A stretch of 64,000 nucleotides of DNA from Hygrocybe punicea (taxonomy: Eukaryota > Basidiomycota > Agaricomycetes > Agaricales > Hygrophoraceae): the NCBI GenBank assembly GCA_963556145.1, contig OY744471.1, positions 5,077,590-5,141,589 of the forward strand, read 5' to 3'. Of this stretch, positions 12,380 through 22,489 are shown in pieces. The notes beneath the pieces were generated by a model. The model did not search any database and was not told the origin of the DNA. It was given only the letters and a program-made list of their open reading frames with translations. A program made the translations under genes and the position numbers. How positions within the stretch are numbered: position 1 is the stretch's first letter; each line of letters begins with the position of its first letter.

Positions 12380-15300
12380 CTAGTGATAGCTAGACATATA
12401 TGAAAATTCACTATGCTCCGATACTATCAATGACTTCTTGAACGCCTGGACGTCCTCTACATATATAACACCTTTGTTGGCGTGCTCCATTCCTCCTGGT
12501 TCTACGCCAATGAATCGAGGAATAGCCTTGATCAGTTCTTGTGATGCTTCGTCCTCGCCAAGGACTTCCTTCCAATGCCGCTCAAACTCCGTCATAGAGC
12601 ATGTCCCATCACTCTCAAGCTCGTCCCTCCAAGTCCATGCATGCTTGTCGGTGGCTGGACTGCTGTATTTCACCAATTGTTCGAAAGCTTCGGCTGATGC
12701 AACTGTAATCTTCTGTGCGACAGGCATTTGCGAGCACAGATGCACAGATAACTTGGCTCGAGTGGAAGAGGATGGGTGGACAGCTTCCAAAAACGTCGAT
12801 AAAACGTCCGGCTTATCAATATCTCCGAGCAGGTCGGCATCATGTTCCTCTTCGATGATTATCATGCGCCGTCAGTAGAAAAACTGAACGTGACAATTCT
12901 GCACGTACTTCTCAGAAATTCTAGATGCCCCGAATCTATCTCACCCCAGTACAAGCTGGCCTCCTCAGCCAAATTCTTTGGTGTTTCCCTCCATTTGCTT
13001 TGGAGGCCAGCTTTCTGCTCCTCAAACTGCGCCTGACTCATATCGTCGATCACATTCTTCATACCATCCAGAAACGCATCCACTCTCCTCTCTAAGTATT
13101 CAGGATGCTTATCGCTTTGAACCGCGATGGCGATCCCGCCATCGTACGAGCCTCTTAACTCCCATGGATTGCAGAAAACCAAATATCCCAACTGCTCTTT
13201 CGTACGCAACACGTCGAAAGCTGGCCCCGCAAGAATTTGTGCCAAGAGGGCCAGCACGACTCGAGTGCGCTGCGATGCCAATCGTCCGAAGTGCATGTAG
13301 TAAGTCAAGGAAGAGTTGCGCTGTGCAGGATTTGGTACAGGCGCTCTCCAGACGAAGTTTGAACCTGAGTAACATTTCATGTGCATTCTTTTTACAGATA
13401 CGATTTCACTTGCCTGGAGGAAGAATGAGCGCAGGATCGATCACTTGGTGGAGTATGGGTGATGAATCGAGGATCTCTTCAATCATATCAACGATGTTCA
13501 AGCTTTCCTATAATCAGGTCATAAATCAGAGTCTGTCGATGACAAGAATTTTGGTGAAACCTTTTGGTGTATATTACCAGTGATCAATACAGACAACCTG
13601 ATATCAGATAGAAGGAGTTTAACATAACCCTGAAGTTCTTCGACGGTAACCGCTGTTGTACAAAGTAATGAGCGCAAACTCGTGAATAATGTGAAGTACT
13701 TACAAGAAATCTCAGAGAGGCTCTCCTGCACGGTCCACTGTCGTTTTGTCAGGAGATATTGCGCATGCCAATTTGAGATTATATAGGGCTGTCTACGAGA
13801 GAAATTCTCCCAATCTCGCTGGACCTATACGACATATTGTACGTCATTTTTGGGAGAATTTAACCTAGCACCGACCTTCTCCTTCATAACTTCTAATCGT
13901 TTGGTATCGATGATCAAGCTCTTAGCCTGCTGTATAATGTGTCGAGTAAGGACAGATATCTTGTCATTATACCCTGATATAAGGATGCATATGCCAGTCG
14001 GAACCGCGACGAAGCTGTAGGTGAGTTCAGCCAGGGTTGCGTCGTATGCAAAGTCGTTCAAAGAGTCATCGACGAGTTCCGAATAGAGGCTAGGGAGGTG
14101 ATAATTGTCAATATGTGCTCAGAAACGAAAGTAAAGAATTCTACCATGTCAAAGCCCAATTCCGGGCAGTTTCGTTTGCCAGCGACCTAAACAGAAAGTG
14201 TGGACGTGGGATAGCTAACTACTGAACAACGATAATTCCCATACGTTTGAATCTTTATATTAATATGGGCTTTCGGCACCCAGAATTGGTCGTCTTTCTT
14301 GTGCCACACTACAGAAAGGGGCGTCATGCGAATAAGACGAGGATATTTCAATGGCTGAGTATCAAATACATCAGGAAGCGTCGATGAACAAAATAAAAGC
14401 CTTACATTTGTGACGAATGCTTTGTCGACATTCAAATTATATGGAATGAATTCATTGGGCTTCGGAAGAAACAAATCCGGAATGTCATTTGGAGACTCGG
14501 ACTGCGCCTGTTTCGATTCAGTTTGTGTAATCATTCCTTGCCTAAAATGCAGAGACCCGTACCAGTGTAAGGATTACCTTGTCGAATCGCTCCACTCGGT
14601 ACGGCGTCCCATACCATGGCTCGATCTCCCACTGTGCTAATGCTTGGTTGAGCTCTTCAGCTCCGGCCATAAGCATAACTCTCGCTTGGTCGACCCGCAA
14701 CGTCTTGAGCATGTCTTGAAACTCCCTTTCTGCAGACCCGACTTCCTTGTCCCACGGTTCGACCACCTGTGGTGCTTTGAGGAACGATTCTGGAGGTAAT
14801 GGCCACAGCATATGTTCCGTAATCCAAATGGCATATGAATCAGGTCGGCATTTCTCCATGAAGTCGAACCGTATCATTGACAAATCTGACACCTCGCGTT
14901 GATACCATAGAGGAAGGCGCAAGGATCGAACCATATGCAGGTATTTGAATATTGCTAACAAGACTTGACGATAATTCCCTGGAATATTGACTCGTTAACC
15001 AGGGTATTCAGTTGCACGATTTCAAACGCACTGAAGCCATCACTGGTCAGACAGATTATTACTCTGAACATCGCGAACCCTCTAGCCGGACTCTGTGGCC
15101 CTGCACTCAATGACGTGATCCAACCGTTGCGCGTCAGATAGGAATGCAGCGATCCGGGACCTTCGTGTCCTACCAAGTGCCCCAGGATGAGCGCTGGTTT
15201 GTAGCGCCATTGTAGAGGTTGGTAATCGAGAGGAAATGACAATTCCAGACTGGTCAAGTTTGCGACAGTCTGTACAGTAACCAGAGTCTACACACGAGAG

Positions 15301-16579
15301 ATTATTTCAGTTCCCCCAAACAAATAAAATAATAATGCCTCTTACGCCTTTCTCATTAGGGCCGAACGGATGTTGGCTGATCAAAGGGACAGGACCTTGG
15401 CCCCGACCTGGGATCGGCGAGAACAGTTTGGACGCCAAATTGGCCAGCTCCTCCAACGATTCTACGTGACACTAAATTTAATCAGGTCCCCATTGACTGA
15501 AACACCACAAACCATTTCCGATGATACAGAGTCTCATCCTGCTAGCACAGTATTCTCGATTCCACCACTCCAACAGGCGTTGACGCATTTCGCGACCTAC
15601 TGAACCCCCGTCATTAATCGTCTGGCCGCCGGATGATAATACCGAAGACACGGGAGATGGCATTCTGGATTGCTCTGGAGTCAGAGTCACAACACTCCTA
15701 AAAGGGTTGAAATTATCCGGACGACAGGCGTCAGGTCCATTAACGATCAGACGCCTCGCTGCTGAAGATAAACTCTCTCGATTGCCACTCCCAAATTTCC
15801 TCCACACATGGCCATCGATGCTGAGATGTTTATTCAGCTGGAAAATTCGCCAAAAATCCACCTGCAGATTCTTCTTGTTTTCGGAATCAATTGCATTTAT
15901 TTCGCGGGAGGTGCAGGATGGGGAGAAGAGTGGCGAATGGAAAAAGGCGGCAAAGCGAGAGAGAGCAGGTGACAAGAAAGGAGAAGCAACAGTGAAATAA
16001 AAAACGGTGTTCGATGGTGTGGTATATGCGTTCGATGACCCATTGTTGTTGGCGAGAAACTACACAGATGATGACCCACAACTCCTTCAATGATCTTGTG
16101 CGAAATTTTTACCTCAGAGTATTCGTTCTCACGAGGGTATTGCTCTGTACCCTGTGCCCCATTGAGATATATTTGGCCACGCAGAAAAATTTCAACTTGC
16201 CATAAACAATAAATGTTCACAAAAGTGCGCCATGCCGGGCATGTCGTCCTATAGCAAACAGATCAGTCGTTAGCTGATATACTCCAAAGCAACCAAGGTC
16301 AAACGAATGAGATATGGAAACATATAGTTGCAATCCACCCACAGGATCAGACAAGTGTCCAACGGCAACATTGAGACTTGCAGCAGCTTGATCTGCTCTC
16401 GCATCATGGACCAACATTGCAAGAAGACCATTCCCCAGTCGTATTAGCCTGTAAGCTCGGTCATCCTGTTGAGATTGGTTGATCGGCTTCGTGAAGACGA
16501 AGTAGGATGGAGTCTGAGGGGTAGAGGTACTACTCCAGTCAGTACCATCGGCTGGCATGATCAGGGTATTTGTCGACAA
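12380..16579 (-). CDS. M16 metalloprotease, insulin-degrading enzyme / Ste23-Axl1 homologue
   Basis: Zinc peptidase of family M16 (insulysin; Ste23p and Axl1p in yeast, which mature a-factor pheromone and degrade peptides). Exon 1 (16579-16343) starts MSTNTLIMPADG and reads through the N-terminal strand to the HLSDP box. The inverted zinc motif HFCEH is encoded at 16227-16213, in a phrase close to the family norm. A 39-nt micro-exon (16151-16113) follows an unusual GC-AG intron (16200-16152, GCAAGT...CACAG). Next come the NNNGSSNAYT substrate-cleft block (near 16060) and the FSPSCTSRE block. The middle (15257-14540) and C-terminal catalytically inactive half (14060-12380, with a KEQLGYLVFC block near 13190) follow through roughly a dozen exons. 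No internal stop was noticed in joined exons, so it appears intact. The start could also be the second Met. Confidence 0.88.
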
Positions 16580-16659
16580 CTAATGAAAGACGGCCTCAGG
16601 GAATACAACGGAGTCGTATTGAGCCATGAAGTACTCATGATAAAGGAATACCATCATAG

Positions 16660-16740
16660 GAAACGACGGAGTACCTCATCAGTCGAGAAACGACGGAGTA
16701 CCTCATCAGTCGCGAAACGACGGAGTACCTCATCAGTCGA
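16660..16740 (+). repeat. 27-bp tandem repeat, three copies
   Basis: Three copies (16660-16686, 16687-16713, 16714-16740) of a unit beginning GAAACGACGGAGTACCTCAT, differing at one base. They lie just upstream of the M16 gene. As 27 is divisible by 3 the unit would read as a 9-residue peptide repeat, but no gene is evident there. Confidence 0.9.
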
Positions 16741-17199
16741 GCGCGTGTTAATCGCCACGGCCCACGGCTGAGACGGCTCGGCCCGGTTGAGACATATTAA
16801 GCTGAGCCAAGCGCCGTGAACTGGCTGCTTGTATCTGCGTAGTTCAACCAGACAACGACACGGGGAGTAGGAGCCGGCGGTGTGATTGCCTGAGAACTGG
16901 TTGGCTTTGAACTGGTTGTGATGTAACGGCCAATCACATTACAAATCGGAGACGGGACTCTTATAGCACGTTGTAGGTGCGTAGCAGGAGGTCTCTTCGC
17001 CGCCATACGGTATAACTCCTACGTCACAGGTGGGATGGAAAACAGTGGCAAAGATGACAGCGGAACTGACCAAGACCTTGATCTCTTATTTTTCTGCCGT
17101 GCACTCCGTTGTCATGGAAGCCTGAGATGATACAACACCGTGATTCTCGTCGCCTTCCCCGTGCGGTAAGCTGAACACGGGCAGGCAGCTTACCAACTT

Positions 17200-17602
17200 A
17201 TTCATGGAAAAATACCTGACCCATTGGCTTGAAGTCTGGCTTCCGTACAGCTGCTGATAAGTCAGCCTTTGCTTTCTGTACAAAGGACCAGCTCTGATGA
17301 AAGAGGCTATCATTCGTGATTTTCCACCTCCCCAAGGATCTGGATTAGGTTCGCGGCTCCTCGAAATGAAGTCTGTCAAGATAAACAACATACTTCTTCC
17401 AAGATTTGATCACTCCCCTCTGGCAACGTAGAGTGCAGGCGAAACTCTTTCCTGTTGTCTTGTAAGCATACCGTATGAAGGGCGACATCAACGATTGTCG
17501 GAAGATTGGGGTCTTTATTGATCTTGTCCAGATCCCACCATATCCACATCTGTAGAAAGACAAATTTAGGCAACGGGAAACGCCACGTGTAGGCTGTATC
17601 AA
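17200..17602 (-). pseudogene. Possible remnant of a DUF2235 (Tle1-like lipase/hydrolase) protein
   Basis: The minus strand at 17573-17400 reads as a block with DNLPTIVDVALH-type character (PNLPTIVDVALHTVCLQDNR ... PEGSDQILEEV). After a plausible 54-nt intron (GTATGT near 17394 to AATCCAG near 17341) comes a DPWGGGK block. The order 'A-H-x-x-x-L-x-x-x-R-x-x-F ... E-x-V ... P-W-G-x-G-K' matches what I remember of DUF2235 proteins in mushrooms. The GxSxG nucleophile region and the WFPG...DVGGG block are not found, so this is at best a fragment. It may be coincidence. Confidence 0.3.
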
Positions 17603-17609
17603 CTACCTG

Positions 17610-18930
17610 ACCCTTTGATTCCCTGTACCAGGGGGGATGACAGGTGACTTACCATGGATCAAGTCCTTCCAAAGGTCAAAAAGGCATGACCGGCGTGTTT
17701 TGCCAGGTGGATTGGTGGGTGGTGGACAGTGGGGTAGTCATCCTCGTTGTTTTCGGTCCTCGTCTTCGTGATCCCCGAGTCGCTCCGTCCTCGTCATCCT
17801 TACAGTCCTCATGGTCCTCATCGCCCTCCCTCGTCCGTTTCCGACCTTGTTGTCAACGTCCGCCTCATTGTCGTTGTCACCACCACGGCCTCATGCAACT
17901 TGACCGTGGCATCGCGGCGCCATTTCTGTCGTTGTTTCTGGCACTCCAACGGTGATGGGCGACCTCCAGTTTCCAGGTATTCTGTCAATAGATCGGTGCC
18001 TGGCCCTGATCATTAATACTGTCACGGTAGCATTAGTCGCCAGCGTCAATCCGCGTCCTTGTCGGTGTATCAATGATGGTCCAGAGTCTGCGTCGCATCC
18101 ATTTCACCTTTCCCCCCCTGTCGCAGGAACTCGATCAACCCCAAACCCCATGGTCCTCACACCGCTGAAATGGTTGCGAGTTATCGATCAGAGCCGCTGT
18201 GTGCTGCTTACTATATAAAGAGAGCGGTGGGAAACTTGCGGATTCATGACCACCCAACGTTACAACCGCAGCTATTTGATACTGGGGCCATGCGGATCAT
18301 TCGATGGTGCCACTACTGTGACCGTGAGTCTTCTGACAAAGTTAGCTCACCGCCAAATTATTTAACACCAAGTGTCTCCAATTGTTCCCACTCAAAATGT
18401 TCCCACACCTCAGCAACTTTCAGTGTGAATACAGTCTTCTCATCTGAGAAATCTATCGCAGGTGAATAAACATGCATTGCTCCAGCCTGGCAGCCGTCGC
18501 AGGACGCTTCTTATGATCCATCTCGATCAAGTTCCAATATACGTTCAACACGCATTCACGGATGGCAGATTCTCCACGATCAGGGTAGTAGATACCGCAT
18601 GTCATTCAGTCATGGAGACGGGCTATCATTTGTGAGGTCAGGTCTCCGTTCACTCCAAAGGAACACCCACCCCAATCAGTTTGGTGGATTGGTCTTCGGT
18701 TGCTTTATCTTTCGAATCCCCGGGAGGCACCAAGGAAGCACCTGCCTCGACTTACACTAGCCTGGGCCTTTTTACCCTTCTCCTGTCATTGACATGACAT
18801 GAGAAGCAGCGGGTAAACGTCCTGATAGGTACACAATTTTTTGTTCTGGACTCGGTGCTAGCCAGCACGGGTGGGACTTATCCGTGTAGGTCTCGTTCAC
18901 ATGATGCATCTGCCCTACTGTGTCTGACTT
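17610..18930. other. Stretch without a recognisable gene
   Basis: Pyrimidine-rich plus strand with GTCCTCRTC-like simple runs at 17735-17900 that create Pro/Ser-rich spurious ORFs. No splice chain or family signature was found. Confidence 0.5.
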
Positions 18931-18938
18931 GCTTGGTA

Positions 18939-18957
18939 TGGCATTTATTAAATGCCA
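18939..18957. promoter_or_regulatory. 19-bp perfect palindrome upstream of the galectin TATA box
   Basis: TGGCATTTA-T-TAAATGCCA ends 11 bp before the TATAAAA element at 18969. Its position and perfect symmetry suggest a dimeric regulator site; this is inference. Confidence 0.4.
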
Positions 18958-18968
18958 GTCCTGGCCAG

Positions 18969-18975
18969 TATAAAA
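18969..18975 (+). promoter_or_regulatory. TATA box of the galectin gene
   Basis: TATAAAA about 149 bp upstream of ATG 19118, followed by a CA/CT-rich leader with no intervening ATG in good context. Confidence 0.55.
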
Positions 18976-19117
18976 CCGGGCCATTCGAATACAACAGTTC
19001 CCAGGCTCCAACTTCTCAACCATCGCTTCGCCCAAGGCGAGTACCCCCGTCCAATATCTCAAATCTTTACAATCACTGACTCCAAAGCAGAAATACAATC
19101 CGCAGCTCTAATCAAAT

Positions 19118-19597
19118 ATGTTCTATTTGCTTTCTGTCGGCCAAACCCTCGCCCTCAAAAGCCCGTTCGGGGCTGACAATCTCATCGTTTTCCAATCTAC
19201 CGAGGTGAAGTCGGATGTGTTACCTGGCGAGGATAACACATCTATTGAACTTCTGAGTACCTCGGGGGACATTGTTCTCCTCATGAGCTTCCGTCTGTTC
19301 CAGAACACGATCGTGTTCAATACCAAGGCTGCGAGCGGTGGATGGGGTCCCGAGGAGAGAGTGGATCTCGCCGGCAAATTTCTTGGAACTGATAACACGA
19401 TCACCGTGTACGACCATGGCGATCGCTACCAAATCCTCATCGACTATCACACTGTTCACTATTTCAACAAGAGATTCCAGGAGAACGCGACAAGCGTCTC
19501 TTACACTCTGAACCCGGGCCACCCCTCCCTGTTCTCTGACCCTCTCGGGGTGTCCACCTATGCTTCCTTGGCGGATGTGTTTCCGAGGGATGTTTAG
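19118..19597 (+). CDS. Fungal galectin (beta-galactoside-type lectin fold)
   Basis: A 159-aa single-exon protein without a signal peptide, as is usual for cytosolic fungal galectins. The whole length matches the pattern of the Coprinopsis/Agrocybe fruiting-body galectins. It keeps the VFN strand (N68), the GGWGPEER signature (W76, E79, R81) and the DHGDRYQI strand near residue 99. These lectins are expressed in fruiting bodies, and some act in defence against fungus-feeding animals by binding glycans. Aligned without gaps to the canonical ligand-binding set (H, R, N, W, E, R), the first position, normally His, is Leu here (L55), while R59 is kept. Galactoside binding may therefore be weakened or changed. 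No frameshift or stop is present. Confidence 0.9.
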   Translation: MFYLLSVGQTLALKSPFGADNLIVFQSTEVKSDVLPGEDNTSIELLSTSGDIVLLMSFRLFQNTIVFNTKAASGGWGPEERVDLAGKFLGTDNTITVYDHGDRYQILIDYHTVHYFNKRFQENATSVSYTLNPGHPSLFSDPLGVSTYASLADVFPRDV

Positions 19598-20003
19598 GTT
19601 CGTGGTTCTTCTTTGACGGTCCAGACACGAACTTACCGAATGTCTGATCCTGCAGGAGTCGGGTCAGGGCAGAATAACATCGTATGGTGGGGGGGGGAAA
19701 AGCGATCAAGTAGGCGAATTTGTACAAGTAAATGTCCTTTCCGTAACAACCGTTCAAGTGTAATGTACGAATGACCAACAAGAGGACCGATGAAACCAAA
19801 GAAGGGATGTGGAAAGGTCAGCATAAGCTGTTCACAGTGTATGATGATAGTATATAGCCGGAACAGTTACGACCCTTGTTGCGGCTGAGTGTCGAAGTGT
19901 CGAATTAACTTATGTTCGCTTGGATACTTGCAATTTGACTGTTCAATCAGATCTGATAGTGAGAAAGTACACTACGACATCCAGGATATGTGTAACCGAT
20001 GGA
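19598..20003. other. Short stretch without a gene
   Basis: Contains the galectin 3' region, a G9 run at 19688-19696 and AT-rich sequence. Nothing else is seen. Confidence 0.5.
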
Positions 20004-20285
20004 TTATCTACTGTATGTCATATAATAGAGGCAAATTCCAATCAACGGTATCAGTAGAAATGAAATATATCGTAACTGGAAAGGAACCCAGAAGGCTGGA
20101 GAATATGGGTCGGAGTTGACATCTTTTACTGGTGACTGTACAGCAGTGGGCATATCAGTGAAAGGGTGAGGATGGCAGCGTGTCCAAGATGTGCCGTGCA
20201 TAAATTGACTCAGGTCCAGCCGCGTGTTGCGGACACCTAGAATGAGAAGCGTCCTGCCATCGCACAGGCCTTGCCGGTTACACGG
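20004..20285 (-). pseudogene. C-terminal tail of a NACHT-WD40 NLR, detached from its gene
   Basis: Read on the minus strand this frame continues the sentence broken at 33362. The WD40 side ends ...LLFWVPP and this side begins CNRQGLC..., followed by a TRLDLSQFMHGTSW block. The pattern 'W-V-P-P-x-x-R ... L-D-x-x-x-F-x-H-G-x-S-W' is the usual end of mushroom WD40-type NLR proteins. The two halves are separated by a 13-kb LTR element flanked by the 4-bp duplication ACGG (20282-20285 and 33362-33365). Removing the element and one duplication gives an uninterrupted codon phase across the junction. The frame stays open to a stop at 20004, longer than the usual tail, so the true end is uncertain. 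Confidence 0.7.
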
Positions 20286-20443
20286 TGGAGTGGTACCGAG
20301 GTACCACTCCGGGGGCTCACGCAGGACTCGAGGGAAAGGTCGACTGGATAGGAAGGATGGACTGACTACTACATCTGGAAGGCTACTAACTAGGTCAAAC
20401 CGTGGGAACCTGATCACGTGACTGACCAGGCACAACTACTACA
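20286..20443 (-). repeat. LTR (3' LTR of the minus-oriented element)
   Basis: Identical over 158 bp to 33204-33361. It contains a hairpin GGAGTGGTAC-CGAG-GTACCACTCC at one end. It is preceded on the element side by the purine run GAGGAGGAGGGG (minus strand, about 20460-20449). Confidence 0.85.
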
Positions 20444-20780
20444 AGTGCCCCTCCTCCTCATGGTGACGTCCTCGTCACCATACCGCTACTAAAAGAAAAC
20501 AAAAAGCAAAACAAAACTGACCAAGAAAAAAACTCTCCAGTCACGACTCCCAGTCCCTCACGATGCCCCGGGCCTTACACGTGAGGCGGGACTAGTGTTG
20601 CCACGGCTCGGTCCGGCTCGGCTCGGCTACGGCTAACAACGGTTAACCCATATATGGGTTGTTAGCCGGACCGGACCGTTGTGGCAACGGCTAAGCCGCG
20701 GCTAACCGTCCAAAAAAGGAAATTTGTCAGGTGACCCAGGTCGGCCAGATCCGTTGTTTGTATTTACCGTTTTGTTCATT

Positions 20781-21161
20781 GCTCACCCGTACAAAGTACA
20801 AGTGAGCATTCCCCGACTCATCGTTCACCTGTACAAAGTACTAGCGAGCTTTTATCTTGGCTCAGACGTGCCCTAACCTCTTGGCTCAGAGACTCTTGCA
20901 TTCCATCGTTGTTCGTCTTGGCTCAGACTTGCCCTAACTTCTTGGCCTCCGAGACTCCTTCGTTCCATTCTCGCTCGCCTGTACAAAATACAAGCGAGCT
21001 CCAGCCTCCAGGCGTGTCTTGGCTCGGGTGCTCCCATCGCTCTAGCCGTTCTCATTCGCCTGTACTGAGTATCAACAAGCTCCACGCTCCCATTGGCCTT
21101 GGCTCAGGTGCTCCCATTGGTCAATCTATTCTCATTGGCCCGTACAGTGTATCAGCGAGCT
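20781..21161. repeat. Five palindromic 27-29 bp iterons in the left arm of the big hAT
   Basis: Copies lie at 20781-20807, 20823-20849, 20973-20999, 21053-21080 and 21133-21161. The best copies read GCTCGCCTGTACAAA-GTACAAGCGAGC, with GCTC(G/A)C arms around a GTACAAAGTAC-like core; the last two are more diverged. The DNA between them also repeats (TTGGCTCAGAC..GCCCTAAC). They end about 90 bp before the ATG of ORF2. Candidate transposase-binding or promoter sites. Confidence 0.6.
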
Positions 21162-21253
21162 CTTTGACTTCGTCTTTCACCGCTCCTTTGCATCCCTATC
21201 CGTGTGTATCTTTTTTTTTGCACCTATTCTATTAACCCAAATACTGCTGTCAG

Positions 21254-22394
21254 ATGCCGTCGACCTTCAAAACCTTCATCCTCGACAACTTTGTAATCAC
21301 CTCCCCAAATGCGGGTCCCTTAGCTGCCTTCCCCAGTTACCACAATTTCGACTGTGATGATCCAGGGCCAGAGTGGACCTATACAACGAATTGGGCGCGC
21401 AACGATCTTCCACAGCTCCCATTTGTGCCCTGTTCAATACGATGGGATCACCCATTAATACAGCGTCTAGTCTGTGATTACAAGTCGCTATCTATCGAAC
21501 GCGTCCGTGGTGGGTTCCAATTATCAGCTGCTACCCGAGAAAAATGGCACGATCTCGAAACCTCTCTCTATGTGGTTGCTCGGGAATTACTGGGAAAAGC
21601 CCCGGGTGCCTTTTTTTTACTTGAATACAGATGTTTCCCCGTCCCTCACACATACGGCTACCTCCGCATTCATACACGTGAACACTCAGCCCGAAAGTGT
21701 GCCATGAAGTCCCGAGATGCTTTCATACCATTGATGGGACTGTGTTCGATGGCCATCTCATTTTTCACAGCCAGCTATGTCCCATATGGCGACGACCCCA
21801 ACTGGGTGAAGATACTCACTAGCGAAACCAAGGTCCACCCAGAGTGGGTCCAGCTAGTGTTGCCGTAGTTCGGTTCCGAACCTAGCCGAACCCGGTTCAA
21901 ACCCCGAACCGAACCCGGGGTTCAGTCTAAGTTCAGCCAAATGCTGAACCGGACCGCGGGTTCGGTTCAGGGTTTCGAGGCTGGCCGGATTTCCTGAACG
22001 GCTCCAAACCGCGTCCAAACCGCGAACGCGGATATTTTTAAGGAATTTATTTCATTTGTTTTTCATATTTCTTTACTTACCATTTCGTGTTAAACGGTAT
22101 CATGTGACCGGCCGTGACGAGGTAGCTTTCACGCGACACAGCAACATCAACGCGGATTGAACACAACACAATTTGTGTTGTGTTCCTCAAGGTAAGTTTC
22201 CTTTTTTTCTTAACTTTACTAATGTTATTTGCGACAGGAAAATCGACAACCACGGCAACGACAACCACGACGCCCAGCAGCAGCAGCAGCAATGTCGGCA
22301 GCAGCAGCAACAGCGGCAGCGGCAACGGCAACAGCAGCAACAGCAGGAGCGCAGCAGCAACAGCAGCAACGGAAACGGCAACGGCAACGGCAAC

Positions 22395-22425
<31 letters not shown>

Positions 22426-22458
22426 ACGGCCACGACAGCAGCAGCAGCGCCGGCAGCG

Positions 22459-22489
<31 letters not shown>

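Noticed and set aside
16469..16771. 100-codon plus-strand ORF with a 9-residue peptide repeat
   Set aside because: It overlaps the first exon of the M16 protease in antisense, and the repeat is just the 27-bp tandem repeat; no start context or splice support.
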